This document shows positions 33,558 to 44,036 of a stretch of 64,000 bases of DNA, piece after piece (the stretch's first letter is position 1; each line of letters begins with the position of its first letter). The translations under genes and the position numbers were made by a program. The DNA comes from Winogradskyella schleiferi (GTDB lineage: Bacteria; Bacteroidota; Bacteroidia; Flavobacteriales; Flavobacteriaceae). The notes beneath the pieces were generated by a model. It did no database searches and was not told where the DNA came from. It saw nothing but the letters and a program-made list of their open reading frames with translations. The stretch is from the NCBI RefSeq assembly GCF_013394655.1, contig NZ_CP053351.1, positions 3,006,501-3,070,500 of the forward strand. The letters are read 5' to 3'.

Positions 33558-35495
33558 TTATAAATTGAGGGAAATTGTTGTGCCCCTGTTTTTACCCGAT
33601 CTTACAATTAAGTTGCCATTCATTTCCATGGCTCTTTTTTTCATGTTTTGGATGCCATTGCCTAATGCCACTTTAGTTTCATCAAACCCTTTTCCATCGT
33701 CTGTAATCTCAATTTGCATTTGTTTATTAACTTTACTAATAACGATATTTATATCAGAAGCTTCTGCATATTTGAGTGTATTGTTAATGGCTTCTTGAAT
33801 GATTCTATAAATATTCATGCCTTCTATGGAGGTAAATGTTTTATTAATTCCATCTTCAACCTTGAAATTGAAGGTAATATTATGAGACGCTAAATCGGCT
33901 TTATCGATGAAGTTTGAAATTCTGATTTGTAAATCTTCAAATGTAATTTCACTTTTATTCATGGCCCAAATCGTATCTCTGAGCTCATAAATGGTGCTTG
34001 ATGCAAAATTGCTAATGGTACTGAGTTTTGTATTTAATTTTTCATCTTTAATCTCAAAAGCATATTTTAAATTATCAATAGATGAAATTATAAATGTGAG
34101 TTGAGCTCCAATATTATCATGTAAATCCCTACTTATTCTTAATCGCTGTTCCTGTAGTTTGTTTTGGGTTTCAATTCTGATTAATGCATCTTTAAGTTCA
34201 TTTTCCTTTTGTAACTGTTTGTTTTTTAATTCTTGCTGCTTATAGATGAGGTAACCAATGACACTTAAAATAACGGCCAAACCAATTAGTCCGAATATCT
34301 GATAATTCCGTTCTTGAATGATTAGATCACTTTCAGCAATTTTGGCGCGTTGCAAAAGAATCTCGGTTTCTTTTTTTTCGGTTTCGTATTTAATCTCTAA
34401 ATCCGCAATTTTTTCCGCATTTGTTTCTGAAAAAATAGAATCTTTTAAGTTTGTAAATTTGGATCTATGCGCTCTTGCCATTTCAAAATCATCTAACATA
34501 TAGTGGCTTTCTGCACTTGTTAGATAAAGGTCTGCAGCAACCAATTCGGTTTCGGGATATTTTTCAACCAGCGAAAACCCTTTATTTAAATACATTTTTG
34601 CCAATTTTGGTTGATTGGTTTCATTGTATAGGGTCGCTATATTATTGTAAGTGGATAAAAGGCTTTTTTCATCTGCATTATAGCCTTCGGCTCTTTCCAA
34701 CGCTTTTAAATAGGTTTGTAAGGCTAATTCTAGCTCATTTTTTTCAGAGTAGGCATTTGCTAAATTATCCAAAAGCCGATAATACTCCATTAAATTTTCT
34801 TTTCGTTTGGCCAATGCTATACCTTTTTTGTAGGTAGAAATGGCTTCGTCAATTCTTCCTAAGTCCTTTAGGTTGATGCCAATATTATTTAATGAGGCGA
34901 TTTGCTCATTTTCCATATTATATTTTTCCCGAACGACTAATGCTTTTTTGTGATAGTCCAAAGCCTTTTCGTTCAGGTTCATTTCTTGGTATATGAGCCC
35001 TATATTATTTAAGGATGATGCCGAAGCCCTTTCACTCTCTAAGTCTTCATTGATTTTGAGGGCTTGAAAAAAATAATCCAAAGCGATATTGTAGTTTCCC
35101 CTGTTCCAATTGAACATTCCAAGATTATTGATGCACATGGTTTCAATTTTTTTAAATCCATGCTTCCGACTCATCTTCAGTGCCTTTTCAAAATAATATC
35201 GCGCAGAATCACTTTTCCCCATTACATCCATGTAAATACCATGTGTATTGGTAAGTTCGGTCATTCCAAATTGGAATTTCGCAGTTTCTGCCAAATCCTT
35301 GCCTTCCTTAATAACGGCAACAGCTTTTTTTGTATCTCTAAAAATATAACTAAAGGCAATTTTGTTGTACAGTTTTATTTTTGCGGAATCGTTTTTAGTG
35401 TTCTTGGCAACGGTTAAAAGACTATCTAAGTTTTGGGAAAACCCTAATAATGAAAAAAGACAAATTAAGACACTGAGGATTAGTTTTGCATTCAT
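33558..35495 (-). CDS. TPR-containing HisKA_3 sensor histidine kinase
   Basis: The 645-residue protein has a signal peptide (MNAKLILSVLICLFSLLGFS), a periplasmic block of about eight TPR hairpins (50-370; repeated ALDYFFQALKINEDL-like words), a coiled coil and one membrane span (about 390-415), then a HisKA_3 core with phosphoacceptor His459 in RDLHDNIGAQLT and a HATPase with NNTLKYAEAS and DDGKGFDE. I chose the start at 35495 because a clean signal peptide begins there; a longer frame would add 38 residues. It precedes its NarL regulator. Confidence 0.92.
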   Translation of the reverse strand: MNAKLILSVLICLFSLLGFSQNLDSLLTVAKNTKNDSAKIKLYNKIAFSYIFRDTKKAVAVIKEGKDLAETAKFQFGMTELTNTHGIYMDVMGKSDSARYYFEKALKMSRKHGFKKIETMCINNLGMFNWNRGNYNIALDYFFQALKINEDLESERASASSLNNIGLIYQEMNLNEKALDYHKKALVVREKYNMENEQIASLNNIGINLKDLGRIDEAISTYKKGIALAKRKENLMEYYRLLDNLANAYSEKNELELALQTYLKALERAEGYNADEKSLLSTYNNIATLYNETNQPKLAKMYLNKGFSLVEKYPETELVAADLYLTSAESHYMLDDFEMARAHRSKFTNLKDSIFSETNAEKIADLEIKYETEKKETEILLQRAKIAESDLIIQERNYQIFGLIGLAVILSVIGYLIYKQQELKNKQLQKENELKDALIRIETQNKLQEQRLRISRDLHDNIGAQLTFIISSIDNLKYAFEIKDEKLNTKLSTISNFASSTIYELRDTIWAMNKSEITFEDLQIRISNFIDKADLASHNITFNFKVEDGINKTFTSIEGMNIYRIIQEAINNTLKYAEASDINIVISKVNKQMQIEITDDGKGFDETKVALGNGIQNMKKRAMEMNGNLIVRSGKNRGTTISLNL

Positions 35496-35705
35496 ATTGA
35501 AACATAAAAAAAACATCAAGTACATTCTGTGTTTTAAAACAGAAAAAATATCTGATGCTTTTCTTGAAATATTGATTAATAGCATTTTAATATAAAAAGA
35601 TATTTTCATCCTGCGATGTTTTTTCGATAAATTGAAGTTTTAAAAGATTAAGCGCAACTATCAATAACTGCGCTTGATTAAAAAAACGAATCTTAACAAT
35701 GAGAT

Positions 35706-36716
35706 TTATCGCCTCGACTTATCTAAGGCTATGAATTTTTTCATCCCTGTAATTAAATCATCATACATTCTTGAAGTTACTGTATCCAATCCTTCTAAAT
35801 ACCACTCCTCAAAATTCCCACTTTTTTTATCCAATTCCGCAATTTCAAATGGTTCTACTTCAAAGTAAACTGAACTGAAGCTTAAGCCGTCACGATATTT
35901 ATTCATCATCCCTGCTCCTATTACCCCTTTAAATTCTTTGCCTGTATCATCATCAATTGGTCCAACTAATGCTGTTTCTATACCGTGGAGCACCAAACTT
36001 CTACCTCGTTTCTCTAAACTCACATTAATGGTGATTACTAGTACGGCATCCAATTCTAGATCTTGCGCTATTAATCCTACTGAAGCAGGTGCTTTAAAGT
36101 CTGACGAAACTAATTTCGCGCTTAAAGGATAAAATTCATATCCCGTAGCAGACAACGAACCTTGAACTTCTAAATCTTTCTTAGTGAAAAATTTATTCAA
36201 TTTTTGTAAGGACTTAGAGAGACCGCTTAATTCAACTTTATTTACACCTTCTTTATAAATATTTGTTTTTTCTTCATTAGTTAAGTAGTCTTTTGGTTCT
36301 AATAAAGAAATGTTTTCTTCCTTAAATTTAGTTTTTAAAATAGGCAACATATTATCAAGAAACTTGTCTGCAACAATATTACTTCCTGAAGCTGTTAAAT
36401 AGTTTTTTGAAAACAAGGTGGTATTTCCTATTTTACTTGATGTAGTTATAGATTTATCCCAAATCTGCATCGTCAAGACCCCAATTTTTTTCGGGTTAGG
36501 TAAATTATCTTCAGATAATAAATCTGTATTTAATAACCCTTTTAGCTGGTCAATCCAGGTACTATTGTTTTTATAGCTTTTAACTAACTTATCCCATTTT
36601 CTGTCTTTCAATTCTGCTAAATCTTGCATAGATTTTTGTGCGTTGATCGGGCTTGACATTCCTAAAAAAAATATAGCTAAAGCTGTAAAAAGTAGTTTTT
36701 TATATAATGATTTCAT
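35706..36716 (-). CDS. secreted hypothetical protein (336 aa)
   Basis: There is a signal peptide (1-26, ends INAQ) and a mature domain of mixed helix and strand with an internal VGLIAQDLELDAVLVITINVS core and a later GIETALVGPIDDDTGK. I do not recognise a family. The strong hydrophobic core and normal codon use indicate a real periplasmic protein. It is monocistronic, upstream of the TPR kinase gene. Confidence 0.7.
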   Translation of the reverse strand: MKSLYKKLLFTALAIFFLGMSSPINAQKSMQDLAELKDRKWDKLVKSYKNNSTWIDQLKGLLNTDLLSEDNLPNPKKIGVLTMQIWDKSITTSSKIGNTTLFSKNYLTASGSNIVADKFLDNMLPILKTKFKEENISLLEPKDYLTNEEKTNIYKEGVNKVELSGLSKSLQKLNKFFTKKDLEVQGSLSATGYEFYPLSAKLVSSDFKAPASVGLIAQDLELDAVLVITINVSLEKRGRSLVLHGIETALVGPIDDDTGKEFKGVIGAGMMNKYRDGLSFSSVYFEVEPFEIAELDKKSGNFEEWYLEGLDTVTSRMYDDLITGMKKFIALDKSRR

Positions 36717-36871
36717 AAGAATTGTATTTTAATATTGAATTTTTTCGCCCAAAATGATAGTCATAATAAAGTTGTTAAAAATTTTGAGCCAAAAGAAAAG
36801 CTGCATTCTTAACGAATGCAAGCTTCGCTAATTTTTAAATTTGAGTTTTCTGACCTTTCTTCTAAACTTTC

Positions 36872-37411
36872 TTAGTTAGTAACTTGCTTCTGTAAATCAA
36901 ACGATCCATCAGTAATTGTTTTCAAGGACTGATCTCCATTGACATTTTTACAGGTAAATTCAAAAGTCCCTTTGATATTGGTATCTGTTTCCTCTGAAAT
37001 ACTTATAGAGCCAACGGATAAATTCTCATAAGGTGCTTGCCATATTTCTGTGGTGGAATTTTGTGGATTACTTAAATTGACATCGGTTTCCGTATAGGAT
37101 GCCACATTAACTCCTGTGCTTATTGAACCATCAAAATCATAAGTACCAACGCCACTATAACCGAAAATAGTAAACGAAAAAGCATTGCCATCGCTATTAG
37201 TGGCTATGATTATAAGATTTTGTCCATTATTAGCTAAAGTTGCAGAAGACGAAATCTCCATTGATTGATAATTTGCGCCATCTACGTTAGCAACTAAAGT
37301 TCCTGAAGGTGCACTGCCTACACCTCCTCCGTCGTCATCTGAAGAACATGATGTGAATGTTACTAATGAAACTGTCATTACAAATAACATGATTTGGTTG
37401 AATTTTCTCAT
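36872..37411 (-). CDS. lipoprotein, DUF6252-like
   Basis: The 179-residue protein has a lipoprotein signal with FTSC (Cys22), then a Ser/Asp/Gly linker (SSDDDGGG) and a beta-rich domain beginning TLVANVDGANYQS and ending GTFEFTCKNVNG. This layout matches small DUF6252-type surface lipoproteins of flavobacteria; function unknown. The SDDDGGG linker resembles the lipoprotein export signal for surface display in this phylum. Confidence 0.75.
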   Translation of the reverse strand: MRKFNQIMLFVMTVSLVTFTSCSSDDDGGGVGSAPSGTLVANVDGANYQSMEISSSATLANNGQNLIIIATNSDGNAFSFTIFGYSGVGTYDFDGSISTGVNVASYTETDVNLSNPQNSTTEIWQAPYENLSVGSISISEETDTNIKGTFEFTCKNVNGDQSLKTITDGSFDLQKQVTN

Positions 37412-37518
37412 TTTTTAATAATTTAAAGATTAATAATGAGACAAATTTGCACAATAAGTTAAAGCCAAAACATACGATGAATTGCGTATATTTTTATAAC
37501 TATTTGATTTTGTTTATT

Positions 37519-38484
37519 TTAAAACGAAATGTGAGGATGTTTTATACGTAAATCATCAATTTCTGACTGTAGTTTAGTCAGAAAATCTTGATGTGCTTGC
37601 GAAGTTGGATTAAAAGGTCGGTGCGCTTTTCTTGCTTGAATTGAAGCCACTTTCCCTGAAGTCTTTATAGCCTCTTCACTGATCCAAACACCTTTAAATT
37701 TTTCCCAGATATAATCTATCGCAACGTCGTTTGGATGCAACATATCAGCATTATAAAATCGATAATCTCTTAATTCGTCCATCATAATCTCATAAGACGG
37801 AAAATAGTAAGATTGACGATTCACAATTGAAGATTTTTGATTTAGCAACTCATGCACAGCAGCAATTAAATGCGCTTTACTTAATGTATTTTCTACATAG
37901 CCATCCTTAATGTGTCTTACTGGCGACACCGTAAAAATAAAATTCACATTGGGATTAATATCTCGCACTAACGTGATAATTGCTTCTAACGATTCTGTAA
38001 TTTCTTCAATCGAAAGCAACTCTTTTAAAAACTGTTTTTGTGGTAATTTATGACAATTGGCAATAATTCTATCAGTTGCTACATGTCTGTAAACCCAACT
38101 TGTTCCTAGAGTTACTATGACATGACTTGCATTAATGAGTTGATTGTAAGTCACATCAATTTGAGAATTAAGCGTTTCTAATAAATCTTTTTTGGAAGCT
38201 TTATTTAATTTAGAATGCACATCTAAACAGCTCCATTGTTCATTCTGAAAGTGTAAATCGTCTTCAGAATAATAGTCTTTATTTATGGAACGAGTAATTA
38301 GTTGTTCAATTGCTAAAGGATGAAATAATATTCCGAAAGGATTGAGTTTAGTTTGAAACTTGAAATAGTTGAACTTCTCTCCAATATTTTCTGAAAAGCA
38401 TGAGCCTAGTAGTACAATCTTAGAGTTGTAATCTATTTGATTGTGCCGTTGTGGCTTGAATGGTATTTTTGTTTGTAAATTCAT
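37519..38484 (-). CDS. GSCFA domain protein
   Basis: The 321-residue protein has the name-giving motif GSCFSENIG (27-35) and later NCHKLPQKQF and a catalytic-like DMLHPND. The fold is SGNH-hydrolase-like, so an esterase or acyltransferase role on glycans is likely; the substrate is unknown. No signal peptide is evident. It is monocistronic; a repeat element begins 4 bp before its start codon. Confidence 0.92.
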   Translation of the reverse strand: MNLQTKIPFKPQRHNQIDYNSKIVLLGSCFSENIGEKFNYFKFQTKLNPFGILFHPLAIEQLITRSINKDYYSEDDLHFQNEQWSCLDVHSKLNKASKKDLLETLNSQIDVTYNQLINASHVIVTLGTSWVYRHVATDRIIANCHKLPQKQFLKELLSIEEITESLEAIITLVRDINPNVNFIFTVSPVRHIKDGYVENTLSKAHLIAAVHELLNQKSSIVNRQSYYFPSYEIMMDELRDYRFYNADMLHPNDVAIDYIWEKFKGVWISEEAIKTSGKVASIQARKAHRPFNPTSQAHQDFLTKLQSEIDDLRIKHPHISF

Positions 38485-38487
38485 TTT

Positions 38488-38829
38488 CTCGCAAAGGCGC
38501 AGAGACGCAAAGGCTTACTCTTGTAAAATAAAAAATGGTTTCTTATTTATTAAAAAAATGGCCTACTATTATTGATGCTTTTTTCGTTCTGTCTTAATGG
38601 GTTTAAGAGATTTTCATTTGAAAGTTAATAATAATTATTCATTTCCTTTATATGAATCTTTTTTCTCGCCATACCCAAAGTATTCGGCAGCAGAGACGCA
38701 AAGGCTTACTCAGACTCAAAAAACCCAAAATATCTTAAACTTGACTTCTTTCAATTCTAAAAATATCTTTTTCCCCACGATTCCGCAACAGTACACACAT
38801 AACGCTTTGCGACTTCGCGCCTTTGCGAG
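38488..38829. repeat. MITE-like element with CGCAAAGG inverted terminal repeats
   Basis: The ends are 25-bp imperfect inverted repeats: CTCGCAAAGGCGC..CGCAAAG at 38488-38512 and its complement at 38805-38829 (about 21 of 25 match). Inside, a 20-bp sequence at 38501-38520 is repeated exactly at 38692-38711. No intact gene lies inside (a frame from 38597 is repeat-derived). It fills the gap between GSCFA and alaS and looks like a non-autonomous mobile element or recombination product. Confidence 0.65.
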
Positions 38830-38837
38830 CCTTATTT

Positions 38838-41453
38838 TTAACTTAAATAATCCTTACTAGCCGCCAAAGCAGCTTCAATTCCAGAAGGATTCTTACCTCC
38901 AGCTGTGGCAAAGAAAGGCTGTCCACCACCACCACCTTGGATATGTTTACCTAGCTCTCTAACAATTGTTCCAGCGTTTAGACCTTTACTGGCCACTAAT
39001 TCTTTAGAAATATAACATGACAATATTGCTTTACCGTCATTCTCTGCTCCAAATAACAAGAAAAGATTATCAAACTGACTTCCCATTTCAAAACAGACAT
39101 CTTTTATTCCATTGGCATCCAAATCGAGCTTCTTAGCTAAAAACTGAATACCATTTATTTCGGTTAACTCATTCTTTAGTTCGCCTTTTATATTTTTCGC
39201 CTTATCTTTTAATAAACCTTCTATTTGTTTTTTCAGGTCACTGTTTTCCTCTTGAAGTTGCTCTAAAGCTTTAACGGGTTCTTTAGCATTGTTCAACAAG
39301 CCCTTCATTTCGAGATAAGCCGAATTGTTTTCAGAGAAATAATCTCGTACAGCTCTGTTTGTAATCGCTTCGATTCGTCTTATACCTGCTGCAACAGCAC
39401 CTTCAGAGACAATCTTAAAATGCCAAATATCAGAAGTGTTCTTTACATGAATTCCGCCACACAACTCTATAGACTTTCCAAAACGAATCGTTCGTACAGT
39501 ATCTCCATATTTTTCCCCAAATAATGCCATCGCGCCTTCTTCCATGGCCTTTTCCATTGGAATATTGCGTTGTTCTTCCAATGGTAATTTCCATTCAATT
39601 CGGGCATTGACAAAATCTTCAATTTCTTGTAACTGTTCTGGTGTGACTTTAGAAAAATGTGAAAAATCAAATCGAAGTGATTTTGGTTTTACCAAGGAGC
39701 CTTTCTGCTCCACATGGTCTCCTAAAACAGTTCTCAAGGCTTGGTGTAATAAATGGGTCGCTGTATGATTGCTAGACGATAAGGCTCTATGCTCACTACT
39801 TACAACAGCTTTAAAACTTTCATTGAGATGCTTAGGTAAGTTTTTACACAGATGGATAATCACATTATTTTCCTTCTTGGTATCTAAAATATAAACCACA
39901 TCACCATGAGCATCTTGTAGAAATCCCTTATCTCCAATTTGTCCACCACCTTCAGGATAAAATGGTGTTAAATTGAACACCAATTGGTACATTTCTCCGT
40001 CTTTTTTAGAAGTCACTTTTCTATATCTCGTAATTTTCACGTTGGCTTCTAAAGTATCGTAACCAATAAATTCTTCAACATCATCTTCGATTAAAATAGT
40101 CCAATCTTCGGTTGAAGTTTCACTTGCCGATCGCGATCTGTCTTTTTGTTTTTGTAATTCCTTATTAAATCCTTTTTCATCTAACTTTAAATTCTTTTCA
40201 GATAAAATTAAAGCTGTCAAATCAATAGGAAAACCATAAGTATCATACAACTCAAAAGCCTTTTCGCCAAAAACGGTATCTCCTTTTGTGTCTTCAACAA
40301 TACGGTTCAGTAATACCAAACCTTGATCCAAAGTTCTTAAAAATGAGGCTTCTTCTTCTTTAATGACGTTTTCAATCAATGCTTTTTGAGCTCTCAATTC
40401 AGGAAATGCCTCGCCTATTTTTTTACTCAATACATCCACTAATCGATATATAAATGGTTCTTTTTTATCTAAAAACGTAAACCCATAACGGACTGCTCTA
40501 CGCAAAATTCTACGAATCACATAACCTGCACCTGTATTGCTTGGCAATTGCCCATCTGCAATAGAAAAAGCAACAGCTCGCACATGATCTGAAATCACAC
40601 GGATGGCGATATCAATTTCGTCATTGATTCCATATTTTTTATCCGTAATCGTCTCAATTTCACGAATAATCGGAGTAAAAACATCGGTATCATAATTACT
40701 TTGAACACCTTGCAAAACCATACACAAACGTTCAAATCCCATTCCTGTATCGATATGCTTATTTGGCAATGGCTCTAACGATTTATTCGCTTTACGATTG
40801 TATTGCATAAAGACCAAATTCCATACTTCAACCACATGTGGATGATCCCTATTAATTAAAGTCTTGCCATCAACCGTTGCTTTTTCTTCAACCGAACGAA
40901 TATCGACATGGATTTCGCTACAAGGGCCACAAGGACCTTGATCGCCCATTTCCCAGAAATTGTCTTTTTTATTACCTTTTAAAATACGATCTTCAGAAAT
41001 ATACTGCTTCCAAATATCATAAGCTTCGGTATCCATTTCAAGCTTATCGTCATCATCACTACCTTCAAAAACAGTGACATAAAGGATATCCTTGTCTATA
41101 CCATAAACTTCAGTCAGTAATTCCCATGCCCAAGCAATGGCTTCCTTCTTAAAATAATCGCCAAAACTCCAGTTGCCCAACATTTCGAAAAGGGTATGGT
41201 GATAAGTATCGTATCCTACTTCCTCTAAATCATTGTGCTTTCCAGAAACCCGTAAACATTTCTGCGAATCTGCAATTCTATTCTTTTTTGGTTCTGCATT
41301 TCCTAAAAAATACTCTTTAAAAGGTGCCATTCCAGAATTAACAAACATTAAGGTTGGGTCATCCTTCAATACCATTGGAGCAGAAGGCACAATAAGATGT
41401 TGTTTTCCTTCAAAGAAGTTTAAAAATTTAGAACGGATGTCTTGAGACTTCAT
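38838..41453 (-). CDS. alaS: alanyl-tRNA synthetase
   Basis: The 871-residue enzyme charges tRNA-Ala. It has the class II core at the N-terminus ([17 protein letters not shown] and [16 protein letters not shown]), the editing-domain zinc site HTATH and CGGIH, and the C-terminal [19 protein letters not shown]1 domain. Length and order are normal. Cytoplasmic; its end lies 8 bp from the MITE-like element. Confidence 0.98.
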   Translation of the reverse strand: MKSQDIRSKFLNFFEGKQHLIVPSAPMVLKDDPTLMFVNSGMAPFKEYFLGNAEPKKNRIADSQKCLRVSGKHNDLEEVGYDTYHHTLFEMLGNWSFGDYFKKEAIAWAWELLTEVYGIDKDILYVTVFEGSDDDDKLEMDTEAYDIWKQYISEDRILKGNKKDNFWEMGDQGPCGPCSEIHVDIRSVEEKATVDGKTLINRDHPHVVEVWNLVFMQYNRKANKSLEPLPNKHIDTGMGFERLCMVLQGVQSNYDTDVFTPIIREIETITDKKYGINDEIDIAIRVISDHVRAVAFSIADGQLPSNTGAGYVIRRILRRAVRYGFTFLDKKEPFIYRLVDVLSKKIGEAFPELRAQKALIENVIKEEEASFLRTLDQGLVLLNRIVEDTKGDTVFGEKAFELYDTYGFPIDLTALILSEKNLKLDEKGFNKELQKQKDRSRSASETSTEDWTILIEDDVEEFIGYDTLEANVKITRYRKVTSKKDGEMYQLVFNLTPFYPEGGGQIGDKGFLQDAHGDVVYILDTKKENNVIIHLCKNLPKHLNESFKAVVSSEHRALSSSNHTATHLLHQALRTVLGDHVEQKGSLVKPKSLRFDFSHFSKVTPEQLQEIEDFVNARIEWKLPLEEQRNIPMEKAMEEGAMALFGEKYGDTVRTIRFGKSIELCGGIHVKNTSDIWHFKIVSEGAVAAGIRRIEAITNRAVRDYFSENNSAYLEMKGLLNNAKEPVKALEQLQEENSDLKKQIEGLLKDKAKNIKGELKNELTEINGIQFLAKKLDLDANGIKDVCFEMGSQFDNLFLLFGAENDGKAILSCYISKELVASKGLNAGTIVRELGKHIQGGGGGQPFFATAGGKNPSGIEAALAASKDYLS

Positions 41454-41590
41454 ATATTGAAATTAGAGCTTGTTATTAATTAATTGCCAAAAATGCAAAA
41501 CAATTTTTTATCTTTACTCACCAATCCCTCAATTTAGATTTTGGTGTTCGTGAACCTCCAAATTAACTACATTAAAATATAATGTGATAT

Positions 41591-41598
41591 TATTTTTG
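41591..41598 (+). promoter_or_regulatory. candidate -7 box for the M23 operon
   Basis: TATTTTTG matches TAnnTTTG, 76 nt before the M23 ATG and following the divergent alaS gene. Confidence 0.35.
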
Positions 41599-41674
41599 TA
41601 GGTTTGGACGTTAAGCTAATAAAAGTCGCTTGCTTTGTGCGCTTATTAGCTGCAAAAATAGTATAAATTCAAAC

Positions 41675-42646
41675 ATGGCTAAAGTAAAATATTATTATGA
41701 TTCCGAAACGCTTTCTTACCGTAAGATACAGCGTAAAAAAAGAACAACTTTTAAGTATGTAACAGTCTTTTTAACGGCTGCAGCTCTTTTTGGATTTCTG
41801 TCGTTTTTCATTGCCAGTCAATATATAGAGTCGCCAAAAGAACGTCAGATGGCACGAGAATTGCAAAATATGGAGTTGCAATACGAGCTGATCAATAAAC
41901 GTATGGACGATGCCATTGCTGCTCTGGAAAATGTTGAAGAACGAGACAATGCCATTTACAGACTTTATTTTGAAGCCAATCCTATTCCAACAGAGCAACG
42001 ACGCGCAGGGTTTGGCGGTGTTAACCGTTATAAAAAATATGAAGGGTTTGATAACTCTCAACTTATTACCGAAAGCAACAAGCGCTTGGATATTTTGGAA
42101 AAAGCAATAGTCGTACAATCCAAATCTTTGGATGAAATTGCCAAACTTGCTGAAGACAAAGAGAAATTTTTAGAAGCCATCCCAGCGATTCAACCCATAA
42201 GCAATGTGAATATGACACGAATGGCATCGGGTTATGGTTATCGAACCGATCCGTTTACAAAGGTTAGGAAATTTCATTTTGGTATGGATTTTACGGCGCC
42301 TCGCGGCACACCAATTTATGCTTCTGGAGATGGCGTTATTAAACGAGCCGATAATAGGTCTACTGGATATGGAAATCATATTCGTATAGATCATGGCTAT
42401 GGCTATATTTCCTTGTATGCGCATTTATATAAGTACAATGTGAAAGTAAATCAGCGTGTAAAGCGTGGTGATTTAATTGGTTATGTTGGTAGTACAGGTC
42501 GTTCAGAAGCACCTCATTTACATTACGAAGTTTTTAAAGACGGAGAACGTATAAACCCAATTAATTTTTACTACGGTAATTTATCCGCCGAAGAATACGA
42601 TATATTGCTGAAAAAAGCGTCATTAGAAAACCAATCCCTAGATTAA
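41675..42646 (+). CDS. M23 family metallopeptidase (membrane-bound)
   Basis: The 323-residue protein has one membrane span (about 24-46), a coiled-coil region (60-150) and a C-terminal M23/LytM domain. Zinc ligands are visible in FHFGMDFTAPRG (His and Asp) and in HLHYEVFKDG. It cleaves or regulates cleavage of peptidoglycan crosslinks. I start at 41675; a longer frame begins 45 bp upstream but lacks any better support. The MerR gene follows after 1 bp. Confidence 0.92.
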   Translation: MAKVKYYYDSETLSYRKIQRKKRTTFKYVTVFLTAAALFGFLSFFIASQYIESPKERQMARELQNMELQYELINKRMDDAIAALENVEERDNAIYRLYFEANPIPTEQRRAGFGGVNRYKKYEGFDNSQLITESNKRLDILEKAIVVQSKSLDEIAKLAEDKEKFLEAIPAIQPISNVNMTRMASGYGYRTDPFTKVRKFHFGMDFTAPRGTPIYASGDGVIKRADNRSTGYGNHIRIDHGYGYISLYAHLYKYNVKVNQRVKRGDLIGYVGSTGRSEAPHLHYEVFKDGERINPINFYYGNLSAEEYDILLKKASLENQSLD

Positions 42647-42647
42647 G

Positions 42648-42977
42648 ATGCACATAGAACTACCGGAAAAACGATATTATGGTATTGGTGAAGTCGCTAA
42701 AGCCTTTAAAGTTAATGCATCCTTAATTCGATTTTGGGAAAAAGAATTCGATGTTTTAAAGCCAAAGAAAAACGCAAAAGGCAACCGAAAATTCACACCA
42801 GAAGATATTAAGAATCTCAAATTCATATACCATTTGGTAAAAGAACGAGGGTTTACGCTTGAAGGCGCCAAAACACATCTTAAGGAAGAAAAGAAACAGG
42901 CTTTGGATAAATTTGAAATCATCGAAAAACTCGAAAGCATAAAAGCTCAACTAACAAAAATCAAAACACAACTTTAA
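42648..42977 (+). CDS. MerR family transcriptional regulator
   Basis: The 109-residue protein has the MerR winged-helix start (YYGIGEVAKAFKVNASLIRF and WEKEFDVLKPKKNAKGNR) and a short coiled coil, without an effector domain. Small MerR proteins of this kind are co-transcribed with envelope genes; here it follows the M23 peptidase by 1 bp. Targets unknown. Confidence 0.92.
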   Translation: MHIELPEKRYYGIGEVAKAFKVNASLIRFWEKEFDVLKPKKNAKGNRKFTPEDIKNLKFIYHLVKERGFTLEGAKTHLKEEKKQALDKFEIIEKLESIKAQLTKIKTQL

Positions 42978-42989
42978 AACTAAACTATC

Positions 42990-43589
42990 ATGAAAAAATG
43001 GCTAATTCCCGTAATTGTAATTGCAATAATTGCTTTTGGTATCTATAACTGGGCTGTAGGATTTAACAATACTGCGGTTGAATATGAAGCTAACGCAAAA
43101 ACCGCTTGGTCTAATGTTGAAAGCTCCTATCAAAGGCGAAATGATTTAATTGGTAACTTAGTTAAAACGGTTCAAGGAGCAGCAGATTTTGAAAGAAACA
43201 CTTTAAGGGAAGTTATAGAAGCTAGAGCCAAAGCAACATCTACGACTATTGATGCCAGTAATTTAACAGCAGAAAATATGGCGCAATTTCAACAAGCCCA
43301 AAGCGGATTAAGTGGCGCATTATCCAAGCTTTTGGTATCTGTTGAACGCTATCCGGAATTAAAAGCTAATCAGAATTTTTTAGAACTTCAGAGTCAATTG
43401 GAAGGTACCGAAAACCGCATTAATGTGGCTAGGGATCGTTATAATGAAAAAGTAAACACCTACGATATATATACGTCCAAGTTCCCAGGCTCCTTACTTG
43501 CTGGCTGGTTTGGTTTTGAAGAAATGCCAAGGTACAAAGCAGATCCTGGAAGTGAAAATGCGCCAGATGTTGATTTCGACTTTAACTAA
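42990..43589 (+). CDS. LemA family protein
   Basis: The 199-residue protein has one N-terminal membrane span (3-22) and the LemA helical domain: NNTAVEYEANAKTAWSNVES, then YQRRNDLIGNLVKTVQG and YNEKVNTYDIYTSKFPGSLL. LemA proteins are membrane-anchored helical bundles found with TPM proteins in many bacteria; role unclear, perhaps envelope integrity. The two TPM genes follow at 9 and 0 bp. Confidence 0.95.
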   Translation: MKKWLIPVIVIAIIAFGIYNWAVGFNNTAVEYEANAKTAWSNVESSYQRRNDLIGNLVKTVQGAADFERNTLREVIEARAKATSTTIDASNLTAENMAQFQQAQSGLSGALSKLLVSVERYPELKANQNFLELQSQLEGTENRINVARDRYNEKVNTYDIYTSKFPGSLLAGWFGFEEMPRYKADPGSENAPDVDFDFN

Positions 43590-43598
43590 AACCAAATT

Positions 43599-44036
43599 AT
43601 GCCAAATATTGAGAATTTTCTAACTTCAAAAGAGGAAGCGGAAATTGTTGAAGCGATTAGAATTGCTGAATGTGATACTTCGGGCGAAATTCGTGTACAT
43701 ATAGAACAGAAATGTGACATTGACGTTTACGAACATGCACTCGATGTTTTTCATATTTTAAAAATGGATAACACCTTGCAAAGAAATGGTGTTTTAATCT
43801 ATGTCGCTGTGGACAATAAATCCTTTGTGATTTTTGGCGATCAAGGCATTAACAATATTGTAGGTGCTGACTTCTGGAATTCCACGCGTGATAAAATTTC
43901 CGAACAATTCAAAGCTGGTAATTTTAAACAAGGTTTAATTGATGGCATCGAAGAAGCAGGGAAAGTTTTGTCCCAACACTTCCCTTGGCATCATCATGAT
44001 AAAGATGAACTAGATAATACAATCTCAAAAGGATAA
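43599..44036 (+). CDS. TPM domain protein (soluble)
   Basis: The 145-residue protein has the TPM_phosphatase fold pattern: FLTSKEEAEIVEAIRIAE, then GEIRVHIE, then NGVLIYVAVDNKSFVIFGDQG. No signal peptide, so it is probably cytoplasmic and works with LemA. Its stop overlaps the next start by one base (TAATG), so translation is coupled. Confidence 0.9.
   Translation: MPNIENFLTSKEEAEIVEAIRIAECDTSGEIRVHIEQKCDIDVYEHALDVFHILKMDNTLQRNGVLIYVAVDNKSFVIFGDQGINNIVGADFWNSTRDKISEQFKAGNFKQGLIDGIEEAGKVLSQHFPWHHHDKDELDNTISKG

Noticed and set aside
38597..38860. Plus-strand frame of 87 residues between GSCFA and alaS
   Set aside because: It consists of the inverted-repeat element's sequence and runs into the alaS 3' end; no protein-like pattern.
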